A stretch of DNA of 64,000 bases from Bilabrum cf. latius. Taxonomy: Eukaryota > Bigyra: Bicosoecida > Bigyra > Bicosoecida. Below are positions 50,701-62,700 of this stretch, one piece after another. Numbering within the stretch: the first letter of the stretch is position 1; the number at the start of each line of letters is the position of its first letter. A program made the position numbers and the translations under genes. The stretch is from positions 372,001 to 436,000 of the forward strand of contig OZ237739.1 in assembly GCA_965178125.1 (NCBI GenBank). Reading direction: 5' to 3'. Below the pieces are notes generated by a model, which saw nothing but the letters and a program-made list of their open reading frames with translations, made no database searches and had not been told where the DNA came from.

Positions 50701-53700
50701 GCAGCGCCCCAGGGGTAGAGATCCAGGCGGAGCACACCGGCCGTTGCCATTGCAGTTCAGGACGGAATCGCAGGTCACCAGAACGGCAGATAGCTCTGTG
50801 TCAGCCTGGGCGAGGCGGTACTGCAATCCCTCCGCTGTCGTGAAAGATGACCCAGCCGTGTACCACTGCAAAATAGCACTATGTGGGATGATCGTCCCAC
50901 CGGGCACCAAAGGGGCTACGGTGGCAGCCCCGACCAGAGTGACGTCTTCGTCAACGTCAATTTGATCCAGACGCAGCAGCAGCACGTCCACGCGCTTCGC
51001 TGTTGACGTAAGTGTGGCGTCCTAAAGACGACGCTACTTCCTAGATTCGCCAAGCCTACTGACGCCGTGCGCACCGATTTCACTGAGGTTCTCCGTGAAA
51101 ACATCGGGAACTGACGTCCGAATGTGCTCCGCCAGCTGCTACATACGGCGGAACCCACCCAGCGAGCTTCCGCCCGGCGTGAACCTGTCCCGCAAGATCT
51201 CTTCAATGTCCACACCTTCGATGAAATCGTTGGTCGCGTTGCTTGTGATGTTGATGACAGGGTCCAGGGCCGAGTCTAGCTCGGGGAACTGCTCCCGGAT
51301 GGCCGTGTCGTTCGGCAGCGAGAGGCTGAGGTTGGCGTTCAGCAACGCACTGAGTGCTCTGAGTGAAATATTCCCGAAGAACTCAATCGAGTACCTTGAA
51401 GTGTCCAGGTGGCTGCTGTTCATCCCCACTGCGGTTGAATCGCTTGTATTCACCGAGACGAGCCCGGCCGGCATGAAAACTGCCAGGGTGACTTCCTACG
51501 CGGGGTTCGTGGCGTTTGCGTTCTTCACCGTAATTCCCAGCTGGATCGCATACGGGCTATCGGTCGGCACCTCATGCAGCGGGAATCGGTCCTCTAAGTC
51601 CAGGACAATGGGAATGCCAGTCTGCAGTTCTCCGAGATCTGTACCCGAGTCAGTCGTGCCACCACCTCCTGACGTCACGCCTGCCGTTACACTAATGGAA
51701 CCGCCTGGCGGCGGATTATCGGTCACGACCGTTCGGATCCTCACGCGCACCTTTTCAGGGACTGTATTGTTCGAATTGGAATTCGAAAGCGCGCACAGCG
51801 GAATCCTCACTTCCCCCGTCTCTCTATTGATCTCTACGAGAGCGAGGGCGCCCTGGAATCCTCCCGTGCACGACGAGTTCAGATCTGCCGAATCAGGAAT
51901 GATATCAAGAACATCGGTCGGAGATAGTGTGCCCACGGGCTCAATCTTAACGGTTACAGTTGTATTGGACATTGTTCCCTCTGGAACGGTCACGTCAACT
52001 ATGATGTCAACGGTCTACCCGGGCACAAGGGTCTTCGTACCGGTTCCATCCGTGCCGGTAACCACGCTCACGTTCACAGAAGCCTTCGTTGTGGGAACCA
52101 AGGGCAGTGGAGATGACGGCTGCACAGCAGTGCGTCCTCCGGATGAGCCACCACTTCCGTTGCCACCGGATCCGTCACCACCAGATGACCCAGGTCCGGT
52201 GTACGGCCCTGGCAGGTTGTCGATCGAAACACCCGGCTTTGGTGAAATGGGTACACCGACCTCAACATCTGTCGTGGGCACAGCAGTCACGATGATTGTC
52301 ACGTTCTCACCCAGTCCTAGCTTTGGAATGAGTGCCAGCAGCCCTCCGTCTGGGTTGCTAAAGACTCCACCGGCCCCTGTCGACCCGTTACGTCCGTCGT
52401 ATACATGCCCGATGCCTGGGATGAACACACTAACAATCGTGTAAGGGGGCCTCGAGCCAGTGGTGCCGTTCGATCCATGTGGAATCAATGCGTCGTCAGT
52501 GATCGCCACATTGTACATAGGCGACGAAGAATTCTCGCCGTGACCCAGAGTCACCTTGTACTAGAACGGATCTCCTGCATCTATACCACCCCCGCTTGGT
52601 AAATCAGGCAATTCCACATCGAATGGCGCTGCGACTGGCTCAACAACAGACAAAGGACTGACAGGGGTTGTCCCGCTCGGCAACTCCTTACCGTTTGTGA
52701 TCAGTTTAATCTTTCCGCCGTCCAGGGTGACGCCTGGTCCAGCCGGCACGTCGTCATCTACTTCTACAAGCAGCTTGATCTTCAGGCCAGATGCGGCTGG
52801 ACCCGCGTTGGTTACATCGCAGAGGTCCAGCCGCACGACGTTCGAGCCATTCACGCGGCTCAAATATGACTATGGTTGGCTGAACACTGGACATGAACTC
52901 GTGATTTGAGTCCCGTTGTCTAGCGTCATCACCACTCCAACAACCGTTAGGCCTTCAGGTAGATCGACTACAAGCGTCGCATTGCTCGCAGTTGAGACCG
53001 GCAACGCGATGTCGACCGTCACATTGAAGCGCTGGCCTGGTGTCGCAGCCAACGGTGACGGGGTGATCGATCCGGTATCGATGGACGTGGAAACTGCCGG
53101 CCCGTCTACGCTTATACTAGGTTGCGTCGCAAATGGTGTACCAGCCGTAGGTGTGACGCCGACATCCGGGCCCGATGCATGCGTGAGAGTCAGCTGCGGC
53201 GATATGCTGCCCGGCTCTCCAGTGGTTGTGCCTGCCTCTGCGCTAGGCTTGATTCGTACACCGTACTAGATGTCTAGCACAACGCCGGGAGCAATCGGCC
53301 CTGGAAGAACAAAGACGGTAGTGTTCGTTTTCTTGCTGGTAATGCCGTCGATCCGCATCCCATTCACAACGACATACTCAAGATCATAACCGTCGCCAAG
53401 GGAGGCATCGTCGAGCACAACATCATAAGCAGCAGAGGTCGAGTCGTTCGAGTGCTGCAGGGTGAAATTGAACTCGACCACATCACCGCCCTCCACTCCG
53501 GTCACCGCAGCAGGTGAAATCACTGGTGGCACAAACACAGCCTCGCCAACCGGCACTGTTGCTGCAAAGCCACTAGTTACCACGCCCTGACCAGACCCAC
53601 CTGGTACTGTGCCTGGTCCGGTTGTGTTGAAGCGAACGGAGGCATCTACCCCAACTGAGCCTCCGGTTGTACCTGGTGCAACGCTCGCGCGCACCGTCAG

Positions 53701-56700
53701 CTCAATATCGACGAAGTCGTTGCCCTGCAAAGGAGACGCCAGTATGTCGCACAAGGGGATGCACACGCCGCCAGCAGCACCGGCACTGGTCCCCATTAGG
53801 CCACCGCCACGGATAGTGACTCCTGGCCTGGTATCATTCAAGTTTTCGTGTAGTCCCGCACACGAAGAAGAAGCATTCCCGCCTCTTACATCGATCCCTG
53901 CAATCGAGAAGTTGTACAGGGCATCGGAGGGCTGTGTGTCTAGGCAGACAGCCGGATCGACTGTTGACCCAGCAGGAACTCGAACCGTCACCTTCACATC
54001 TACTGAGCCAGTCGGCGCGGCTACGCCAGGATTTCTAGAGGAGTCATCCGGCTCAATTGATACGGCCACAGTCGGCTGCGCGATCTCGACCAGTCGACTA
54101 CCATCGGGTGGCAAGGCAGTTCCAGTCACGTTCCCTTCTGGAACATTCGCCCACGACACGACAGGAATTGCGGAGTACCCTGTACCGGCAGCCACAGAGT
54201 CTTCCAGGGTCACGCTGTAAGAGACTGACACGGTTGCATTGGGAGGTAGCACGGGTATCACGAATGCCTCTCCCGGTTTTGTGCCCGGTAGCACCGAAAT
54301 CGGCACCCCATCGACTAGCACAACGACGTCATTGATGGATGCAAGACCGCCAGCCAGCATACTGTCGGATATGCTCACATTGTACAAACGGGCTGACGAC
54401 TTGTTGCTGGTCGCCAGCGCAATGCTCACATCGTACTTATCTCCAGCAACGAGGCCGCCGCTCCCCCCAGTGGTGTTGTCAGCCGGGACGATTTCAAAAG
54501 AAATGAAGGCAACATCAGGCCGAACCACCTTGACTTCAGTCGAGTTCGGAGCCGAGACACCCCCGCCATTGTTTTGACGCAAACCTGCGCTCCCGATGAA
54601 AGGCGGACTTTCACCTCCATCGCCATCGTCTGCAAGCTTGCCTTGCAGGCGAATGCGCAAGGACCCGGTCGGGGATGTGGACACCAATGAGCACAGGTTA
54701 AGTTGTGCGGCAGTTTGTGACACAATGGAGAGACCGCCACTATGGATTGCACCACTGGCACAGTCTCCTCCTTCCTCTGATCTTCCTGCGCCCGAAACAC
54801 CATCAGCAACTACATCCACGATTGTAAGCCCCTTCGGCAGCAAGCCCTACGCCGCGAGGATATCTAAGATACCACCAGGCATAGTGCCAGCGGGAATATG
54901 AATCTCTACCTCGAAGTCTATGGTTTGACCAGGAACAGACTCTCCAGGGATGGATGCCCCAGGCCCGACTGGCCGAACGCTAACGCTCATAGTTGCGCGT
55001 CTCGCAAACCTCGTCGCATTCTTGTCTGCCTCCTCAAAGTCCACGTAGATCCGAACCTAACCGGGATAATCGAAAGGCGAAGGGCCGGTCGTCAGCCGCC
55101 TCGAGTGGTACTGATCGATGGTTGGCGTGCCAAACTCATCAACCGCAATCGACGGATGAGAGTAGAAATCGAGATCAAAGGCCGGTCTATACCTGCTACC
55201 CAGCTCTAATCCACTAGTCACCTTGAGCCGCAGTGTTACGTTGACCCGACCCTGCACCGCCTGCAGGGCCACTAGTGGACCGGTATCGTTGTAAAGCGGC
55301 GAAGAGTGTGACTCGTTCCCGATAATCGTCTCGTTTCTGGTGATGCCAGAGCCGAGCTACCCGCTCGCGTCGAACAGCGTTACCGCAAATGCCGTCGAGC
55401 GATTGACTTCAATGAAAAGGTCAACTACGATGTCGTCACCCGGAACGATCTCAAAGTCTGGTGACGTCACATTTGTGATAACGAAGTCAATGTCAGGCTC
55501 CACAACCTGCAGGACAGCATGCTCCACATGCGAGGAAAAGGCCAACTCGGGGCCTCCTACGACCGATGCGACGATTGCTTGGCCATCCTTCGTTGCATTC
55601 GCATCGGCGACCTGCACGGTTGCTCCGACCTGCAGGGTCATCGGAGCCGCCAGCAGCAAGTCGCACATGTCAAACCCTTGACCCACCTAAAGCTTGTTGC
55701 CTATCGACCGTCTTGACTGGATCAACGTACCTGATCCTGGTCGGCAAGGCGGTACTGGGCCCACCGTATCGATATCATCAACAAACAAAATGCTCTCTTC
55801 GGATACGTTTAGCATCATGTCTATGTAGGTTCCCGACAGGACACCGGCGGGTAGCAAAATGTCTGTTGCGATCCTCATGGACGACCCCATAGAAACAGAT
55901 AAGCCTCCTATGGCATCATCTGTTGCGAATGTCGAATCGAAGGAAGGGAACGCAGACTCTACTTTATCATCAACCGCAATGAGGCTCAATGCTTCAGTCT
56001 AAGGGTCACACGGCGAGGTCTAGTACCGAAGTGAAACACGCAACGTGATGTTTGAAGTGAGCGGAATGAGCGAACCTGCCTCAAGCATCACTCGCACAGC
56101 TATGCTTTCATTCGGACTCAGCGAAGCCAGCGTTCCATTGCTCCCATTGAAGTCGACACGCATTGGAATTAGACCTTCAGGCCCGTCCACAGAATCGTAG
56201 ATGAGATCCACTCCATACGCAGAGCCATCCCCCACATTCATGATCTCAAACATGGTCAACAATTCGGAGCCGGCACTTACGTTGCTACTGGGGTCAACAG
56301 TTATTGATCCGTTTACAGCAAGCACAGGTTTCACAAGCTCGATATAGGAACCAGATGCTGCGGCTTCAATCCGCCGCCCCTCATCGTCTTCAGCGCTAAT
56401 GGAAGCTCTAATAGAAAGCTGTCCAAGAGACGTCGAGTGCACAACGAATGGCCATTCAACCCTGATGTAAGTTGCATTCGCTGTTGGAGCTGAGGCGATG
56501 CTGCTTACATCCCCGAGGCGAAGTACCAGGCTGTCAGTACTCACAACCGGAGATGTCAAGGCGTCCTCCAGTTGGGAGCCATGGACACTGCTCGATGCCG
56601 AGGCACCCGACAGCGTTAGATTCGGAGGCATGACACAGTCTGAGTACTCCAAGAAGTTTGCCGCTCCAAGTAGCGGCGCCATCAGGGACTGGTCAAACTG

Positions 56701-59700
56701 GATCTGGACCTGAAGCTACCTGCTGAGCCCGCCAGGGATGCGTACAAGCGTCTGCATAGTCACAGCATCTCCAGTACCTACACTGAGTACGGGCTTAATG
56801 CTGCTATAGTCATCGATTCGCACCACCGAATGTGCAATCGCAAACCCCCCACTTCCAGGAGACGATGTTTCAATATCAAACTGCTAGTCAGCACCTTGCT
56901 CGACACGATGCTGTGTCCCATTTCTTGGTTGAGACGGGTAGAAAGACACGGCGACTTCCGATGAAGAGTTGCCGAGCAGCGGTACAAAAGGTGATAGCAA
57001 AACCTCCACCTCAATTTGCACACTTCCTCCTAGAGGCAGCCTCGCGATTTCAAGCAAGGCGATTGGGTCTGATGGGTCGATATCAATACCCAGAGCACCA
57101 TTCGAACTCACCAATCGAATTCGGACGAGGCTGTAGGGGCTATCGACTCGACCAAGAGCCAGATCTACTACCGAGATATTAAAGACATCAGCTGCACTGA
57201 ACGCATCGTGGCTGATGGTGATATTCCATGCCACAATATCTCCACCCACAACCCTTGACGCCACCGAGGGACTACTGGAAACTCGCAAAGAGCCCCTCAC
57301 CACTTCGAGCTCAACAGATGACGAGAGGTTCACAGCATGCTCAGATATCAACGTAGCCGATGCATCTACTGCAACAGTAAATACATTCGGCGGTAAGTCC
57401 TATGCCACTGCATGGAGCACGACCTCCACGCCCTCCACAGTCAGCCCGTTGTCCGTGCCGGCGTTCGTCACGTCGCCCAGCTGCACCGTCGCCGTGCCGG
57501 CCGCCCCGTCCACGCTCCAGTGGGACGAGTTCAGGCCGCTCAGCGCGCCCGATCCGCCCGCAAGCGACGACGTCACGTTCGACCCGGACCCTGCCGTGGC
57601 TCGCACTGACACCACCTCCAGCAGCTCCAGCACGTCCGCTCGAGACAGGCTCACGCTCACCGACGACCCCACCAGAGTGCCTTCCGCAAGCTACAGCACC
57701 GCCGTCAGCTCCACCACCTGCCCCACCGCCACGCGCCCGGGACCCGCCACACTAGGATCCTCCACGCTCGCGTTCCACACCAATCCAGGACCAGGCACTG
57801 ACACGGCCGTCGACTCAGGCGCCTCGGAGCTCTCGTTCCGGCTCACCCCGTACGAGCTGCCCACCACCGGGTGCGAGCTCCACTCCACCCGCACGTCCGT
57901 CGGCACCGTCGTGCCAGATGCAGCCGCGTCCGTCAGACGCACGCGGTACACCAGCACAGAGCTGCTCACCACAGACTCCAACACGGCCCACTCGCCGCTC
58001 GTGCTGTGCCCGATCACCGACCCGCTCGTCTCGCGGCTGTACCGCTCCGTCCCGTCCACCACCACAGACTCCACCACGTACGACGGGCCCGGCAGCGACG
58101 CGTCCACCAGCCGCACCCAGTACGCCTGGTTGTATCCCGCGCCCTGCGTCGCGTTCACTACCACCACCATCTGCACCACGTCGCCTCCGTCGCCCACCGC
58201 GCTGGCAGGACTCACAGACACAGACACATCCGGCTCCAGCACAGACAGGCTCGCCGACTCGGAGCTCATCGTCTCCTGCGTCACGAATGCCGCATCCACA
58301 TCGATGCTGGCCCCGCGAGACACAGCGCTCACGTTCTCCACGGTCGCCTCCAGCACCACCTCCAGGATCTCCCCGGCGCCAGACACGCCCACGTCCCGGT
58401 CCACATTGCGCAGCACGCACAGAGGCGCCCGGTACCACGACGCCAATGGACCGCCCAGACGCACCACAGACAGCCCGGACAGGTCATCCAGATACGACTG
58501 CACGCCCGACCCGCCCGACCCCACACCGCTGCAGCTCGACACCAGCACGCTGCTCGGCGACGAGTCAGTGCTGCCGTTCACCACCACGCGAGCCGACACC
58601 ACCCGACGCAGACCGAGACCACTCACCAGCGACGATCCCGGCACAGACACGTTCAGCACCGCATCGCTCATGCGGGCTTCCGGCAGCGCCACGCTCACGT
58701 TCACAGTCACCACGCTGCCCACCACCACGTCCAGGCCGCCAGATGTCGCGCCGTCCGAAGACACAGACAGGCTCAACGATGGCGACCCCACGCTCAGCGA
58801 CGATGCAGACGTGGTCGATACCACGGACTCGTTTCGGGACTCAGACGGGCTGGGATGGCTGCCCCACCGCACGCTCACGAAAGGCACAGGGTACGATGCC
58901 CCGGCCTCCACGTCCGACGACACAAGCACCTCCCACTGCACGGCCAGCACCTGACCCGCTCCCACCTCGCTCAGCACAAGCACCGCGTCGGCCAGCGACG
59001 CAGACCCGCCTGCCACCAGCGACCCGTTCACCCACACGCGACCCACAGAGTACACCGGAGCCCCCGTGGCCGTCAAGCTCACGTTCGCCAGCACCGAGTC
59101 CGCGACCACCACGTCAAACACAGACGCGCCCGCCGACGCGACGGGCCGCAGCACAGTCGAGAACAACAGAGAGTCCCCGCCGTCCACGTCAGATAGCACC
59201 GACGGAAGCAACACATCCGGCCGAGACAGGCCCTGCCCCGCCACCGTCAAAGTCACGCTCGAGTTCGTCACGGCAGGCACCACGTCCAAGCTAGACACAG
59301 ACGCGATCACGCTAGACGTCGACCCGGCCGCCGCGTCCCGAAGCACGCGCCCGCCCACCACCACCTCGATGGACTCGCTCACGCCATCCAGCGTGTCGTT
59401 GTTCACCATCGTGCACGGCCCGATCACCACCTCGCCCGTGCTGGCGTTCACGCTCGCGTGCGGCGCGCTGCCCAGCAGTGACAGTGGCGTCACCAGCACG
59501 CCGCCGCACACCACGCGCAGCTTCGTCAGAGACGGCCCGCTCACGGACACCACCGAGATGCTCGCAGGGTCCAGCACGCCGTCGGGCCCGCCAGGACGCA
59601 CGCGGATCACCACGTCCCTCGCCGTGCCCGCTGGCAATGCGGCGGCCACCACCACCTCCACCGACTGGCCGCCCACCACGCTCGACGGACTCAGCGACGA

Positions 59701-62700
59701 GCTCAGGCTGCTGTCCGGCGTGCGCGCGTACATCTGCACCGCAGGATCCGCGTGCTGCATCAGCACATCCGCCTCCGCTGCCACGCTCGCGTTGCGGGAG
59801 TCGCCCACATCGGGGTGCGACCACCACCGGGCAGACAGGCTCGCGTTCACGCTGCCGCCAAGGTCGATGCTCGGCAGAAGCTCCACCTCCACCACCACCG
59901 ACAACGAGTCGCCCACGTCCAGCCGAGGCCACACGATCACCGTGCCTGCAAGGCTCTCTGCAGACACCCCGGATGCCGACGCAGATGCCGCGTCCGCTCC
60001 CGCGCGACGAGACCCGCCCTCGCTCCACGCCGGCTGCACCACGCCGTTCACCCACACGCCAGACACCACGTACCTGCCGTCCAGCAGCGTCGAGTCCAGC
60101 AGCGTCACGTTGAACACAGACGCGGCCGATCCGCCCGCATGCCCCACCGTCATGGTGAAGTTCAGCTTGTCGCCGCCGTCCGTGTCCGTGAAGGCCACGG
60201 GGCTCACGCCGGGCGCTGCCAAAGACCCCTCCGATACCGTCAGCGTCACCACGCGAGACACGGCCTCGCCGCCGCTCAGGTCAGACCCAGACACAGACGC
60301 CGTCGCATCCACGCCCACGCCGCCCTGCGCCGCCGCCGTGTTGCGGACCACGCCGCGCAGCACGATCTCCACGCCCTCCACAGTCAGCCCGTTGTCCGTG
60401 CCGGCGTTCGTCACGTCGCCCAGCTGCACCGTCGCCGTGCCGGCCGCCCCGTCCACGCTCCAGTGGGACGAGTTCAGACCGCTCAGCGCGCCCGATCCGC
60501 CCGCAAGCGACGACGTCACGTTCGACCCGGACCCTGCCGTGGCTCGCACTGACACCACCTCCAGCAGCTCCAGCACGTCCGCTCGAGACAGGCTCACGCT
60601 CACCGACGACCCCACCAGAGTGCCTTCCGCAAGCTACAGCACCGCCGTCAGCTCCACCACCTGCCCCACCGCCACGCGCCCGGGACCCGCCACACTAGGA
60701 TCCTCCACGCTCGCGTTCCACACCAATCCAGGACCAGGCACTGACACGGCCGTCGACTCAGGCGCCTCGGAGCTCTCGTTCCGGCTCACCCCGTACGAGC
60801 TGCCCACCACCGGGTGCGAGCTCCACTCCACCCGCACGTCCGTCGGCACCGTCGTGCCAGATGCAGCCGCGTCCGTCAGACGCACGCGGTACACCAGCAC
60901 AGAGCTGCTCACCACAGACTCCAACACGGCCCACTCGCCGCTCGTGCTGTGCCCGATCACCGACCCGCTCGTCTCGCGGCTGTACCGCTCCGTCCCGTCC
61001 ACCACCACAGACTCCACCACGTACGACGGGCCCGGCAGCGACGCGTCCACCAGCCGCACCCAGTACGCCTGGTTGTATCCCGCGCCCTGCGTCGCGTTCA
61101 CTACCACCACCATCTGCACCACGTCGCCTCCGTCGCCCACCGCGCTGGCAGGACTCACAGACACAGACACATCCGGCTCCAGCACAGACAGGCTCGCCGA
61201 CTCGGAGCTCATCGTCTCCTGCGTCACGAATGCCGCATCCACATCGATGCTGGCCCCGCGAGACACAGCGCTCACGTTCTCCACGGTCGCCTCCAGCACC
61301 ACCTCCAGGATCTCCCCGGCGCCAGACACGCCCACGTCCCGGTCCACATTGCGCAGCACGCACAGAGGCGCCCGGTACCACGACGCCAATGGACCGCCCA
61401 GACGCACCACAGACAGCCCGGACAGGTCATCCAGATACGACTGCACGCCCGACCCGCCCGACCCCACACCGCTGCAGCTCGACACCAGCACGCTGCTCGG
61501 CGACGAGTCAGTGCTGCCGTTCACCACCACGCGAGCCGACACCACCCGACGCAGACCGAGACCACTCACCAGCGACGATCCCGGCACAGACACGTTCAGC
61601 ACCGCATCGCTCATGCGGGCTTCCGGCAGAGCCACGCTCACGTTCACAGTCACCACGCTGCCCACCACCACGTCCAGGCCGCCAGATGTCGCGCCGTCCG
61701 AAGACACAGACAGGCTCAACGATGGCGACCCCACGCTCAGCGACGATGCAGACGTGGTCGATACCACGGACTCGTTCCGGGACTCAGACGGGCTGGGATG
61801 GCTGCCCCACCGCACGCTCACGAAAGGCACAGGGTACGATGCCCCGGCCTCCACGTCCGACGACACAAGCACCTCCCACTGCACGGCCAGCACCTGACCC
61901 GCTCCCACCTCGCTCAGCACAAGCACCGCGTCGGCCAGCGACGCAGACCCGCCTGCCACCAGCGACCCGTTCACCCACACGCGACCCACAGAGTACACCG
62001 GAGCCCCCGTGGCCGTCAAGCTCACGTTCGCCAGCACCGAGTCCGCGACCACCACGTCAAACACAGACGCGCCCGCCGACGCGATGGGCCGCAGCACAGT
62101 CGAGAACAACAGAGAGTCCCCGCCGTCCACGTCAGATAGCACCGACGGAAGCAACACATCCGGCCGAGACAGGCCCTGCCCCGCCACCGTCAAAGTCACG
62201 CTCGAGTTCGTCACGGCAGGCACCACGTCCAAGCTAGACACAGACGCGATCACGCTAGACGTCGACCCGGCCGCCGCGTCCCGAAGCACGCGCCCGCCCA
62301 CCACCACCTCGATGGACTCGCTCACGCCATCCAGCGTGTCGTTGTTCACCATCGTGCACGGCCCGATCACCACCTCGCCCGTGCTGGCGTTCACGCTCGC
62401 GTGCGGCGCGCTGCCCAGCAGTGACAGTGGCGTCACCAGCACGCCGCCGCACACCACGCGCAGCTTCGTCAGAGACGGCCCGCTCACGGACACCACCGAG
62501 ATGCTCGCAGGGTCCAGCACGCCGTCGGGCCCGCCAGGACGCACGCGGATCACCACGTCCCTCGCCGTGCCCGCTGGCAATGCGGCGGCCACCACCACCT
62601 CCACCGACTGGCCGCCCACCACGCTCGACGGACTCAGCGACGAGCTCAGGCTGCTGTCCGGCGTGCGCGCGTACATCTGCACCGCAGGATCCGCGTGCTG

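Noticed and set aside
57215-62237. Several plus-strand open frames of 440-940 codons (for example 59066-61897, 57871-59196)
   Set aside because: They are shadows of the 2,943-bp coding repeats of gene B. They have Thr/Ser/Pro- or Arg/His-biased composition, no recognisable domain and overlap one another in different frames.
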